The notes beneath the pieces are model-generated. The model saw nothing but the letters and a program-made list of their open reading frames with translations, searched no databases and was not told the DNA's origin. 13,807 nt of DNA from DASUMF01 sp040510575. GTDB taxonomy: Bacteria; Actinomycetota; Acidimicrobiia; IMCC26256; DASPTH01. Where the stretch lies: positions 1 to 13,807 of the forward strand of contig JBEVIU010000142.1 in the NCBI GenBank assembly GCA_040510575.1. The letters are read 5' to 3'. Shown piece by piece: positions 7,132-13,634 of this stretch (position 1 is its first letter; the number at the start of each line of letters is the position of its first letter). Both the position numbers and the translations under genes were made by a program.

Positions 7132-8423
7132 GCGAGATCGCGGTCATCGGGGCTGGGTACGTGGGCATTCCCACGGCGGTGTGCTTCGCGCACCTCGGGC
7201 ATCGCGTGGTGTGCGCCGACGTCGACGAAGACCGCGTCCGGCTGCTGACCAAGGGAGAGGCGCCGATCCTCGAGGAGGGGCTGACCGCGCTGCTCGCTGA
7301 GGGGCTCGAGTCGGGGCGGCTCCGCTTCGTCGTCGGCGCGGCGGACGCGGCCCGCGACGCGGAGTTCGTGTTCCTGTGCGTGCCCACTCCCCAGCACGAG
7401 TCGGGCGCGGCCGACCTTTCGTTCGTGGAGCAGGCGGCGCGTGAGATCGCGCCGGTGCTGCGCCCGCGGGCCGTCGTCGTGAACAAGTCGACGATGCCGG
7501 TCGGATCCACCGACGTCGTCGCCCGCGTGTTGCGGGCGGCGGGCGCCCCGGCCGAAGTGACGGTCGCGTCCAACCCGGAGTTCCTGCGCCAGGGCCACGC
7601 GATCGCCGACACCCTCGCGCCGCACCGCGTCGTGGTCGGCTGTGACGACACCGAGGTCGCGGTGCGCGTGTCGGAGCTGTACCGTGACGTGAAGGCGCCG
7701 ATCCTCGTCACCGACCCGGCGTCGGCCGAAGTGGTGAAGTACGCGTCGAACGCGTTCTTGGCCACGAAGATCTCGTTCGTCAACTCGATCGCCAACCTCT
7801 GCGAGGTCGTGAACGCCGACATGCGCGAGGTGGTGCTCGGCATGGGCTACGACCCGCGCATCGGCTTCGAGACGCTGCATCCCGGCCCCGGGTACGGCGG
7901 CTCGTGCTTCCCGAAAGACGTCGCCGCGCTGCTCGACATGGCGACGAGCTACGGGTACGAATTCGACCTCCTCCGCAGTGTCGTCGCGGTGAACGAACGC
8001 CAGCGCGATCGCGTCGTCGAGAAGGTGCGCGCCGCGTGTGGCGGGTCGGTCGCCGGCCGATCCATCGGGATCTGGGGCCTCACGTTCAAGGCGAACACCG
8101 ACGACCTGCGCGAATCGCCGGCCGTCTACGTGGTCGAGGCGCTGGTGGCCGAGGGCGCCGAGCTCCGTGTGTACGACCCCGTTGCCGCGGCAGACGCGAC
8201 CGACCATCTCGCCGGCGTGGAGCGCGTGGCGGATCCCTACGAGGCAGCCACAGGCACGTCGGTCGTCGCGTTGCTCACCGAGTGGGAGGAGCTGAAGGCG
8301 CTCGACTTCCGCGAGGTGCGCGCGTCGATGCAGACGCCGCTCGCGATCGTCGATGCCCGCAACCTGCTCGACGCGTCGGCGCTGCGGTTGCTCGGCTTCG
8401 CGTACCAGGGCATCGGGCGCTGA
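7128..8423 (+). CDS. ugd: UDP-glucose 6-dehydrogenase
   Basis: A 431-aa member of the UDP-glucose/GDP-mannose dehydrogenase family that oxidises UDP-glucose to UDP-glucuronate with two NAD. The N-terminal Rossmann domain has GAGYVG (8-13). FLCVPTP (82-88) and NPEFLRQG (149-156) follow. The central helical segment contains EVVKYASNAFLATKISFVNS with Lys204, then PGPGYGGSCFPKD with the catalytic nucleophile Cys260 and Lys263. The C-terminal UDP-binding domain has LTFKANTDDLRESP (318-331). The GTG start overlaps the rmlD stop and has GAGGAG (7117-7122) five bases upstream. GDP-mannose or UDP-ManNAc dehydrogenase is a possible alternative, but the next gene encodes a UDP-glucuronate decarboxylase, so UDP-glucose is the likely substrate. 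Confidence 0.9.
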   Translation: MSEIAVIGAGYVGIPTAVCFAHLGHRVVCADVDEDRVRLLTKGEAPILEEGLTALLAEGLESGRLRFVVGAADAARDAEFVFLCVPTPQHESGAADLSFVEQAAREIAPVLRPRAVVVNKSTMPVGSTDVVARVLRAAGAPAEVTVASNPEFLRQGHAIADTLAPHRVVVGCDDTEVAVRVSELYRDVKAPILVTDPASAEVVKYASNAFLATKISFVNSIANLCEVVNADMREVVLGMGYDPRIGFETLHPGPGYGGSCFPKDVAALLDMATSYGYEFDLLRSVVAVNERQRDRVVEKVRAACGGSVAGRSIGIWGLTFKANTDDLRESPAVYVVEALVAEGAELRVYDPVAAADATDHLAGVERVADPYEAATGTSVVALLTEWEELKALDFREVRASMQTPLAIVDARNLLDASALRLLGFAYQGIGR

Positions 8424-9376
8424 TGCCGCGCGCCGTCGTCACGGGCGGGGCCGGCTTTCTCGGCTCGCACCTCAGTGAGACGCTCCTCGCCAGAGGATGG
8501 GACGTCGTCGCGATCGACAACCTCTCGACCGGCTCGCTCGGCAACGTCGCGCACCTCCGCGACGATCCTCGTTTCACCCTGCTCGAGCACGACATCGTCC
8601 AAGGCATCCCCCTCGACGGACCGCTTGCAGGCCGGGTCGACGCGGTGCTCCACTTCGCCAGCCCCGCCAGCCCCCCGGCGTACCTCGCGCGGGGCATCGA
8701 GACGCTCGAGGTCGGCGCGATCGGCACCCAGCACGCGCTCGAGCTGACCCGTGCGAACGAGGGCGCCCGGTTCCTGCTCGCCTCCACGAGCGAGGTGTAC
8801 GGCGACCCGCTCGTCGATCCCCAGACCGAGTCCTACTGGGGCAACGTCAACCCGATCGGGCCACGGTCGGTGTACGACGAAGCGAAGCGCTACGCCGAGG
8901 CGATCACGATGGCGTACCACCGCACGCACGGGCTCGACACGCACATCGTCCGCATCTTCAACACGTACGGCCCGCGGCTCGCGCCGGGCGACGGTCGTGT
9001 CGTGTCGAACTTCCTCACGCAGGCGATCCGCGGCGAGCCGTTGAGCGTGTACGGCGACGGGCTGCAGACCCGTTCGTTCTGTTACGTCGACGACGAGGTG
9101 CGCGGACTCCTCGCGTTGCTCGACGCGCCGTACCACGAGCCCGTGAACATCGGGAACCCCGACGAGTTCACCGTGCTCGAGCTCGCCGAGCTCGTCCACG
9201 AGGTCACCGGCACCACCACCCCGATCGTGCACGAGGCCATCCCGGTCGACGACCCGCGCCAACGCCGCCCCGACATCACCTTGGCGCGCGAGCTGCTCGG
9301 CTGGGCGCCCACCGTCGACCTCGTCGACGGGCTCGAGCGCTCGTACTCCGCGTACCTCGCGGCGGCCCGTGGCTGA
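8423..9376 (+). CDS. uxs: UDP-glucuronate decarboxylase (UDP-xylose synthase)
   Basis: A 317-aa extended short-chain dehydrogenase that converts UDP-glucuronate to UDP-xylose with NAD recycled in the active site. TGGAGFLG (7-14) binds NAD. FASPASPPAY (78-87) is a signature of UDP-xylose synthases. STSEVYGDP (121-129) carries the catalytic Ser/Glu pair. SYWGNVNPIGPRSVYDEAKRYAEA (137-160) is almost the canonical decarboxylase motif, with Tyr151 and Lys155. QTRSFCYV (215-222) is also family-typical. The ATG overlaps the ugd TGA by one base, so product and consumer of UDP-glucuronate are translated together. No N-terminal membrane anchor is present, consistent with a cytosolic enzyme. A bifunctional ArnA-like role is excluded because there is no formyltransferase domain. 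Confidence 0.92.
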   Translation: MPRAVVTGGAGFLGSHLSETLLARGWDVVAIDNLSTGSLGNVAHLRDDPRFTLLEHDIVQGIPLDGPLAGRVDAVLHFASPASPPAYLARGIETLEVGAIGTQHALELTRANEGARFLLASTSEVYGDPLVDPQTESYWGNVNPIGPRSVYDEAKRYAEAITMAYHRTHGLDTHIVRIFNTYGPRLAPGDGRVVSNFLTQAIRGEPLSVYGDGLQTRSFCYVDDEVRGLLALLDAPYHEPVNIGNPDEFTVLELAELVHEVTGTTTPIVHEAIPVDDPRQRRPDITLARELLGWAPTVDLVDGLERSYSAYLAAARG

Positions 9377-10262
9377 AGCGTCGTGGTCGGCCGTGGTCGT
9401 CGCGTACGAGAGCGGCGATCTCCTCCTCGGCGCAGTCGACTCGCTCCTCGCCGACACGAGCGCCGGCGGCCCGCCCGAGGTCGTCGTGGTCGACAACGGC
9501 TCACACGACGGCTCGGTCGCGAACCTGCGCAAGCAGCGGCCTGGGGTGCGCGTCGTGACCCCGTCGAGCAACCTCGGGTACGGGCTCGGCGCGAATGCGG
9601 GCATCGCGACGACGAGCGCAGCCCTCGTCGCGGTGTGCAACGCCGACCTCGTGGCGAAGACGGGCACCGCCGCGGTCGTGGTCGGCCGGTTCACCGACGA
9701 ACCGGGGATCGGAGCCGTGGGTCCGAAGGTCGTCGACGGGAACGGTACGACGTACCCCTCCGCGCGGGTGCAGCCGTCGATCGTCGACGGGGTGGGGCAC
9801 GCGCTGCTCGGGCTGTGGCTCCCCGGGAACCGCTTCACGCGCCGGTACCACGAGCGTGACGCCGATCCCGACGTGGCGCGCGACGTCGACTGGGTGTCGG
9901 GCGCGTCGATCTGGCTGCGGCGCAGCGCGCTCGAGTCGGTCGGGGGATGGGACGAGTCGTACTTCATGTACGTCGAGGAGGTCGACCTCTGCTGGCGGCT
10001 CCGCCGTGCCGGGTGGCGCGTCGTCTACGAGCCCCGCGGGGTGGTGACGCACGTGCAGGGTGCGAGCACGGCGCGCCGTCCGGTGCGCATGATCGTGGAG
10101 CACCACAAGTCGTGGTACCGCTTCGCGGCGAAGCGGTGGGTGGGTCCCAAGCGGCTGTTGCTGGCGCCCGCCGCGGTGTTCCTCACACTCCGGGCCGCGG
10201 TCCTCGTGTCGATGCAGGCGGCCGCGTCGATCTCCCGCCGGCTCCGCGGCGCGTCGGCGTGA
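9369..10262 (+). CDS. Family 2 glycosyltransferase, WbbL/rhamnosyltransferase-like
   Basis: A 297-aa GT2 enzyme that starts at a GTG overlapping the uxs stop by 8 bases. It has the GT-A pattern WSAVVVAYESGDLL (6-19), VVVDNGSHDGS (39-49), SNLGYGLGANAG (67-78), a metal-site NAD (91-93) where many relatives have NPD, WVSGASIWLRRSALESVGGWDESYFMY (175-201), and the catalytic-base segment EEVDLCWRLRRAGW (203-216). A hydrophobic C-terminal stretch (about 262-286) could dock it to the membrane. Length and motif layout resemble mycobacterial WbbL, which adds rhamnose from dTDP-rhamnose to GlcNAc-diphospho-decaprenol. The adjacent rmlBD genes and a ManB-like gene downstream support rhamnosyl transfer. 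Xylosyl or galactosyl transfer is also possible given the neighbouring UDP-sugar genes, so the donor remains inferred. Confidence 0.85.
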   Translation: MAEASWSAVVVAYESGDLLLGAVDSLLADTSAGGPPEVVVVDNGSHDGSVANLRKQRPGVRVVTPSSNLGYGLGANAGIATTSAALVAVCNADLVAKTGTAAVVVGRFTDEPGIGAVGPKVVDGNGTTYPSARVQPSIVDGVGHALLGLWLPGNRFTRRYHERDADPDVARDVDWVSGASIWLRRSALESVGGWDESYFMYVEEVDLCWRLRRAGWRVVYEPRGVVTHVQGASTARRPVRMIVEHHKSWYRFAAKRWVGPKRLLLAPAAVFLTLRAAVLVSMQAAASISRRLRGASA

Positions 10263-10276
10263 CGGAGTCGTGCGGG

Positions 10277-10282
10277 TAACCT
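10277..10282 (+). promoter_or_regulatory. Putative internal -10 element (TAACCT) before the His-rich membrane protein gene
   Basis: GGTAACCT lies in the 29-base gap after the GT2 gene, with 9 bases between the hexamer and ATG 10292. Transcription would begin only a few bases before the ATG. No Shine-Dalgarno sequence is seen in that gap. The element resembles those at 5159-5164 and 5205-5210 (TAnnCT). It may give the distal genes their own promoter. Confidence 0.45.
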
Positions 10283-10291
10283 CCGATCGCC

Positions 10292-11077
10292 ATGCCCCAG
10301 TCCCGCACCCGCACAACCCGCGCCGCGCAGCGCGCCAAGTACCGCAAGCCCAAGCGCCGCCGGAGCGGTTCGATGGGATGGAACGTGGCCATCGCAGCCG
10401 TCGTCATCCTGGGGATCGTCGCGGTGCTGCTCACCCGCGGCGGCGGGGGGAGTGGTGACGGTGGTGTGGCGCCGTTCGCGGCCAACCAGGCCACCGGCGT
10501 GGCGGGCGACCACTGGCACACCTATCTCGGCGTGAACATCTGCGGCGAGTGGCTCACCAACGAGCCGACCTTCGAGGCCCCGGTCGGCAGCCCGGAGGGC
10601 ACCCAGACCGCGGGGATCCACTCGCACGGCGACGGGCTGATCCACACCCACCCGTTCCTGCAGTCGGAGGCAGGCAACAACGCCACCCTCGGCAAGTACG
10701 CCGACTACGCCGGGTGGAGCGTGTCGTCCGACTCGATCGACGCGTGGACGGGCCCGGCGTCGAAGCCCGACCAGACGGAGTGGAGCAACGGCGACACCTG
10801 CACGTTCGGCGAGTACAAGGGCAAGCCGGGCCAGCTCGTGTGGTCGGTCGACGGCAAGATGAAGACCGGCAACCCGTCCGAGTACCACCAGAAGGACGGC
10901 GAGAGCCTCGCCATCGGTTTCCTGCCGAAGGGCGTCGCGCTCGAATTCCCGCCCGACGCGTGCGATGCGTTCGCCAACATCTCCGACCAGAACACCGCGG
11001 CTGCCGTGAGCAAGAACTCGCCGTGCCTCGCCGCGGCCCAGAGCACCACGACCACCACGGCTCCACCGGGCCAGTGA
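10292..11077 (+). CDS. Membrane-anchored His/Cys-rich extracytoplasmic protein of unknown function
   Basis: I do not recognise a characterised family. The 261-aa protein has a very basic N-terminus (residues 1-27, rich in Arg/Lys), one hydrophobic helix (about 29-48), a Gly-rich linker (50-58) and an ectodomain. By the positive-inside rule it is an N-in, C-out single-pass protein. The ectodomain carries three His-x-His pairs: DHWHTYLG (His74/76) and GIHSHGDGLIHTHPF (His110/112 and 118/120). Four Cys (84, 170, 224, 245) could form two disulfides outside the cell. The tail is Ser/Thr/Pro-rich. The His pairs suggest metal binding, but this is inference and the motif order does not fit a classical cupin. 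It starts 29 bases after the GT2 gene, behind its own -10-like element, and ends in a 14-bp tandem repeat leading to the nucleotidyltransferase. It may be a housekeeping gene inserted in the array rather than a sugar-pathway member. Confidence 0.8.
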   Translation: MPQSRTRTTRAAQRAKYRKPKRRRSGSMGWNVAIAAVVILGIVAVLLTRGGGGSGDGGVAPFAANQATGVAGDHWHTYLGVNICGEWLTNEPTFEAPVGSPEGTQTAGIHSHGDGLIHTHPFLQSEAGNNATLGKYADYAGWSVSSDSIDAWTGPASKPDQTEWSNGDTCTFGEYKGKPGQLVWSVDGKMKTGNPSEYHQKDGESLAIGFLPKGVALEFPPDACDAFANISDQNTAAAVSKNSPCLAAAQSTTTTTAPPGQ

Positions 11078-11108
11078 CGGCGGGCCAGTGAAGCCGGGTC
11101 AGTGAAGG
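11067..11108. repeat. Three tandem copies of a 14-bp unit spanning a stop/start junction
   Basis: Units 11067-11080, 11081-11094 and 11095-11108 read CGGGCCAGTGACGG, CGGGCCAGTGAAGC and CGGGTCAGTGAAGG. The first contains the stop codon of the His-rich protein gene (11075-11077). The third contains the GTG start of the nucleotidyltransferase (11102-11104). The middle copy's GTG (11088) opens a 5-codon frame, MKPGQ, whose TGA overlaps the real GTG as GTGA. Because 14 is not a multiple of three, each added copy shifts frame. Confidence 0.85.
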
Positions 11109-12199
11109 CGATCGTCCTCGTCGGGGGAGAGGGCACGCGTCTCCGGCCGCTCACCTTCGACACGCCCAAGCCGCTGTTGCCGATCGCGAATCGGGCGTTC
11201 CTCGATCGTCAGCTCGAGTGGCTCGTGTCGCACGGCATCGACGAGGTCGTGCTGTCGCTCGGCTACCTGCCCGACGCGTTCGAAGCGCACTTCGCCGAAC
11301 ATCCCGCGCCGATGAAGGTCAGCTTCGCGGTGGAAGACGATCCACTCGGCACCGCAGGCGCGATCCGCTTCGCGGCCGCAGGCATCGACGAGCGAGTCGT
11401 CGTGTGCAACGGTGACGTGCTCACCACACTCGACGTGAGTGCGCTCGTGCAGTTCCACGAAGCGCGCGGTGCCGAAGCGACGATCGCGCTCACCGAGGTC
11501 GACGACCCGTCGTCGTTCGGCGTGGTGCCGACGCGTCCGGATGGCGAAGTGGTCGCGTTCGTCGAGAAGCCGACACTGGGCAAGGCGCCGACCCACTGGG
11601 TGAACGCAGGCACGTACGTGCTGGAACCGTCGGTCTTCGAGCGCATCCCACCGCGGCTCACCGTGTCGGTCGAGCGCGAGACGTTCCCCCGGATGCTGGC
11701 GGAGCGCGGCCACCTCTACGCGTTGCAGAGCGATGCGTACTGGATCGACATCGGATCGCCGGAGCAGTACGTGCGTGCGCACCTCGAGGTGCTCGGCGGT
11801 GCGATGGGCCCGGTGCCGACCACACCCGCTCGTGAGCTGCTTCCGGGCGTGTGGGCGCAGGGCCACGTCGAGCTCGCGCCCGACGCGGTCGTGGTGGCGC
11901 CGGCCGTGCTCGGCGACGGAGTGGTCGTCGAAACGGGGGCGCGCATCCAAGCGTCGACCTTGGGCGACGGCGTGCGCGTGGGGCCCGATGCGCGCGTGAT
12001 CCGCTCGGTGCTGCACCGTGGCGCGGTGATCGGCGCGGGTGCGGAGATCACCGACTCGGTCGTGGGTGCAGGCGCCGCGGTGCACGACGGCGCGCGCGTC
12101 GGTGCACGCACGATCATCGGAGCGAACGCAACGGTGGCCGCGCACGCGAGGCTGGCATCCGCGAAGGTCGCGTCGACCAACGTCGAGCGGGACGCCTGA
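11102..12199 (+). CDS. Sugar-1-phosphate nucleotidyltransferase, probably mannose-1-phosphate guanylyltransferase (ManB-like)
   Basis: The 365-aa protein has an N-terminal nucleotidyltransferase domain: VGGEGTRLRPLTFDTPKPLLP (7-27) holds the pyrophosphorylase signature and the Lys of KP, PLGTAGA is at 81-87, NGDVL (103-107) is the metal-binding Asp site, and VEKP (154-157), NAGTYVL (168-174) and YWIDIGSPEQY (213-223) follow. From about 250 to 360, repeated hydrophobic/Gly hexapeptides (for example VIGAGAEITDSVVGAGAAV-like units) predict a left-handed beta helix. This architecture matches mycobacterial ManB (GDP-mannose pyrophosphorylase), encoded beside wbbL there. It does not look like the short RmlA dTDP-glucose enzyme. 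Glucose-1-phosphate or another sugar-1-phosphate cannot be excluded. The start is GTG 11102, inside the third copy of a tandem repeat, without a strong ribosome-binding site. The stop overlaps the next ATG by one base. Confidence 0.85.
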   Translation: MKAIVLVGGEGTRLRPLTFDTPKPLLPIANRAFLDRQLEWLVSHGIDEVVLSLGYLPDAFEAHFAEHPAPMKVSFAVEDDPLGTAGAIRFAAAGIDERVVVCNGDVLTTLDVSALVQFHEARGAEATIALTEVDDPSSFGVVPTRPDGEVVAFVEKPTLGKAPTHWVNAGTYVLEPSVFERIPPRLTVSVERETFPRMLAERGHLYALQSDAYWIDIGSPEQYVRAHLEVLGGAMGPVPTTPARELLPGVWAQGHVELAPDAVVVAPAVLGDGVVVETGARIQASTLGDGVRVGPDARVIRSVLHRGAVIGAGAEITDSVVGAGAAVHDGARVGARTIIGANATVAAHARLASAKVASTNVERDA

Positions 12200-13143
12200 T
12201 GCGGGTGCTCGTCACCGGTGGCGCCGGCTTCATCGGCTCCACGCTGGTCGATCGCCTGCTCGCGGAGGGGTGCGACGTCGACGTCATCGACGACCTCTCG
12301 ACCGGAGCGCTCGCGAATCTTGCCGACGCACGCGCCCAGCGCAACCAGCGCTTCACCTTCCACCGTCTCGACATCCGGTCGCCGCAGCTCACCGAAGTCG
12401 TCGTGCACCGCCGGCCCGAGGTGATCTTTCATCTCGCTGCACAGCTCGATGTGCGCGTGTCGGTGCGTCGGCCGATCTACGACGCGGAGATCAACATCCT
12501 GGGCTCCCTCAACGTGTGCGAGGCCGCGGTCGCCGGCGGCGCGCGCAAGGTCGTGTTCGCCGGTTCGGGCGGCACGCTCTACGGAGTGCCGGAGTCGCTG
12601 CCCGTGCGCGAGAGCCACGCGCAACGGCCGGTGTCGCCGTATGGGGTGTCGAAGAAGGCCGCCGGCGACTACCTCCACGTGTACCGCGAGGTCCACGGCC
12701 TCGAGTACACCGAGCTCGCACTGGCCAACGTCTACGGCCCGCGCCAGGATCCCAACGGCGAGGCGGGTGTGGTGGCGATCTTCGCCGGGCAGCTGCTCGC
12801 CGGGCGGCGCCCCACCATCTACGGCGACGGGTCGCAGACGCGCGACTACCTCTTCGTCGACGACGCGGTCGACGCGTTCGTGCGCGCGGCCGAGCGCGGT
12901 GGTGGTCTGCTCATGAACATCGGCACCGGCGTGGAGACGAGCGTGCGCGAGCTCTACGCGTCGATGGCGTCACTGGTGGGTGCACACGACGAGCCCGGCG
13001 TCGCGGCCGCCCGCCCCGGCGAGCTCGCCCGTTCCGCCCTCGACCCCGGTCGCGCCGCCATCCAGCTCGGCTGGAAGCCCTGGACGACCCTCGACGAGGG
13101 TCTCGCCATCACCCTCGACTGGTTCCGCGCCCAACCCCGCTGA
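12199..13143 (+). CDS. galE: NAD-dependent sugar-nucleotide epimerase, UDP-glucose 4-epimerase-like (GalE-type)
   Basis: A 314-aa extended short-chain dehydrogenase. It has TGGAGFIG (6-13) for NAD, DDLSTGALAN (31-40), HLAAQLDVRVSV (78-89), the catalytic-Ser loop FAGSGGTLYG (120-129), YGVSK with Tyr148/Lys152, and NVYGPRQDPNGEAGVVAIF (177-195). These fit the actinobacterial GalE-type epimerases that interconvert UDP-glucose and UDP-galactose. Related enzymes act on UDP-GlcNAc or UDP-glucuronate, so the exact substrate is uncertain. UDP-galactose would feed galactan synthesis through a mutase not seen here. ATG 12199 overlaps the preceding TGA by one base, and it is the last gene of the plus-strand array. 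Its last 35 bases overlap the 3' end of the convergent minus-strand gene. No Rho-independent terminator follows. Confidence 0.85.
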   Translation: MRVLVTGGAGFIGSTLVDRLLAEGCDVDVIDDLSTGALANLADARAQRNQRFTFHRLDIRSPQLTEVVVHRRPEVIFHLAAQLDVRVSVRRPIYDAEINILGSLNVCEAAVAGGARKVVFAGSGGTLYGVPESLPVRESHAQRPVSPYGVSKKAAGDYLHVYREVHGLEYTELALANVYGPRQDPNGEAGVVAIFAGQLLAGRRPTIYGDGSQTRDYLFVDDAVDAFVRAAERGGGLLMNIGTGVETSVRELYASMASLVGAHDEPGVAAARPGELARSALDPGRAAIQLGWKPWTTLDEGLAITLDWFRAQPR

Positions 13144-13537
13144 ATGCGCGCGCAACCTCGTCAAAAATGAGGGTGAACATCTGAACCCGGAAAGTCTTCA
13201 TGCTCGCTTGGCACGTCGCTCTCGCCCAGGACGCTGAACCCGCGAAACAGGTCTCGACGCGGCGTGGGGTGAGCATGCTGTGCTCGTTGTCCATCTTGAC
13301 TTCCACGGCGAGGCAGTGCGACTCATCCGCCTCGGTGGCGTACACGGAATAGGAACCTTCGTCCAACGCCTCGGTGCCGATCAGAGTCCAATACTTTGGC
13401 TCAACGGCTCCGGCCGATCTCTCCGGCGATTCGAACAGTGCGGCACAGGCGGATGTGATTGCGAGCAGCATCACCACGCGGCGTTTTGAACGTCCGGCAA
13501 CGAAGCTTCGGGTCAGCGTGGACGACTCTTCACTCAT
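13109..13537 (-). CDS. Small predicted exported protein with four cysteines, unknown function
   Basis: The 142-aa frame begins at ATG 13537; an in-frame ATG at 13579 would add 14 residues. The N-terminus has a basic patch (GRSKRR, 15-20), a hydrophobic stretch VVMLLAITSACAALF (21-35) and a possible signal-peptidase site after SAGA (41-44). A lipobox reading at Cys31 is weak because the -3 residue is Thr. The mature part has Cys75, Cys97 and Cys109. I recognise no family. Codon third positions are mostly G/C though less strictly than in the neighbouring genes, which supports real coding with a different history or weaker selection. The last 35 bases overlap the end of the galE-like gene in the opposite direction. 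No Shine-Dalgarno site is evident. It lies downstream of, and in the same direction as, the partial membrane protein gene entering from the right. Confidence 0.6.
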   Translation of the reverse strand: MSEESSTLTRSFVAGRSKRRVVMLLAITSACAALFESPERSAGAVEPKYWTLIGTEALDEGSYSVYATEADESHCLAVEVKMDNEHSMLTPRRVETCFAGSASWARATCQASMKTFRVQMFTLIFDEVARAFSGVGRGTSRG

Positions 13538-13634
13538 GACGACATGATTGCTCGGTTCGTCCTGCTCTCGGTGCCGCACCCAGCGTGCGCCAATGTCCCT
13601 TCAAAGGCGCAACTAATGCTCGGCCCAAATCGCG

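Noticed and set aside
11851..12198. In-frame upstream extension of the galE-like gene
   Set aside because: The added 116 residues are Arg/Gly-rich and lie within the nucleotidyltransferase; the canonical MRVLVTGGAGFIG start is at 12199.
13156..13172. Possible terminator hairpin after the plus-strand array
   Set aside because: The stem is only 6 bp with a wobble pair, and no T tract follows.
13280..13489. 69-codon plus-strand frame in the right-end region
   Set aside because: It lies antisense to the minus-strand frame 13109-13537, which has a basic patch, hydrophobic stretch and better codon pattern; the plus frame shows no such features.
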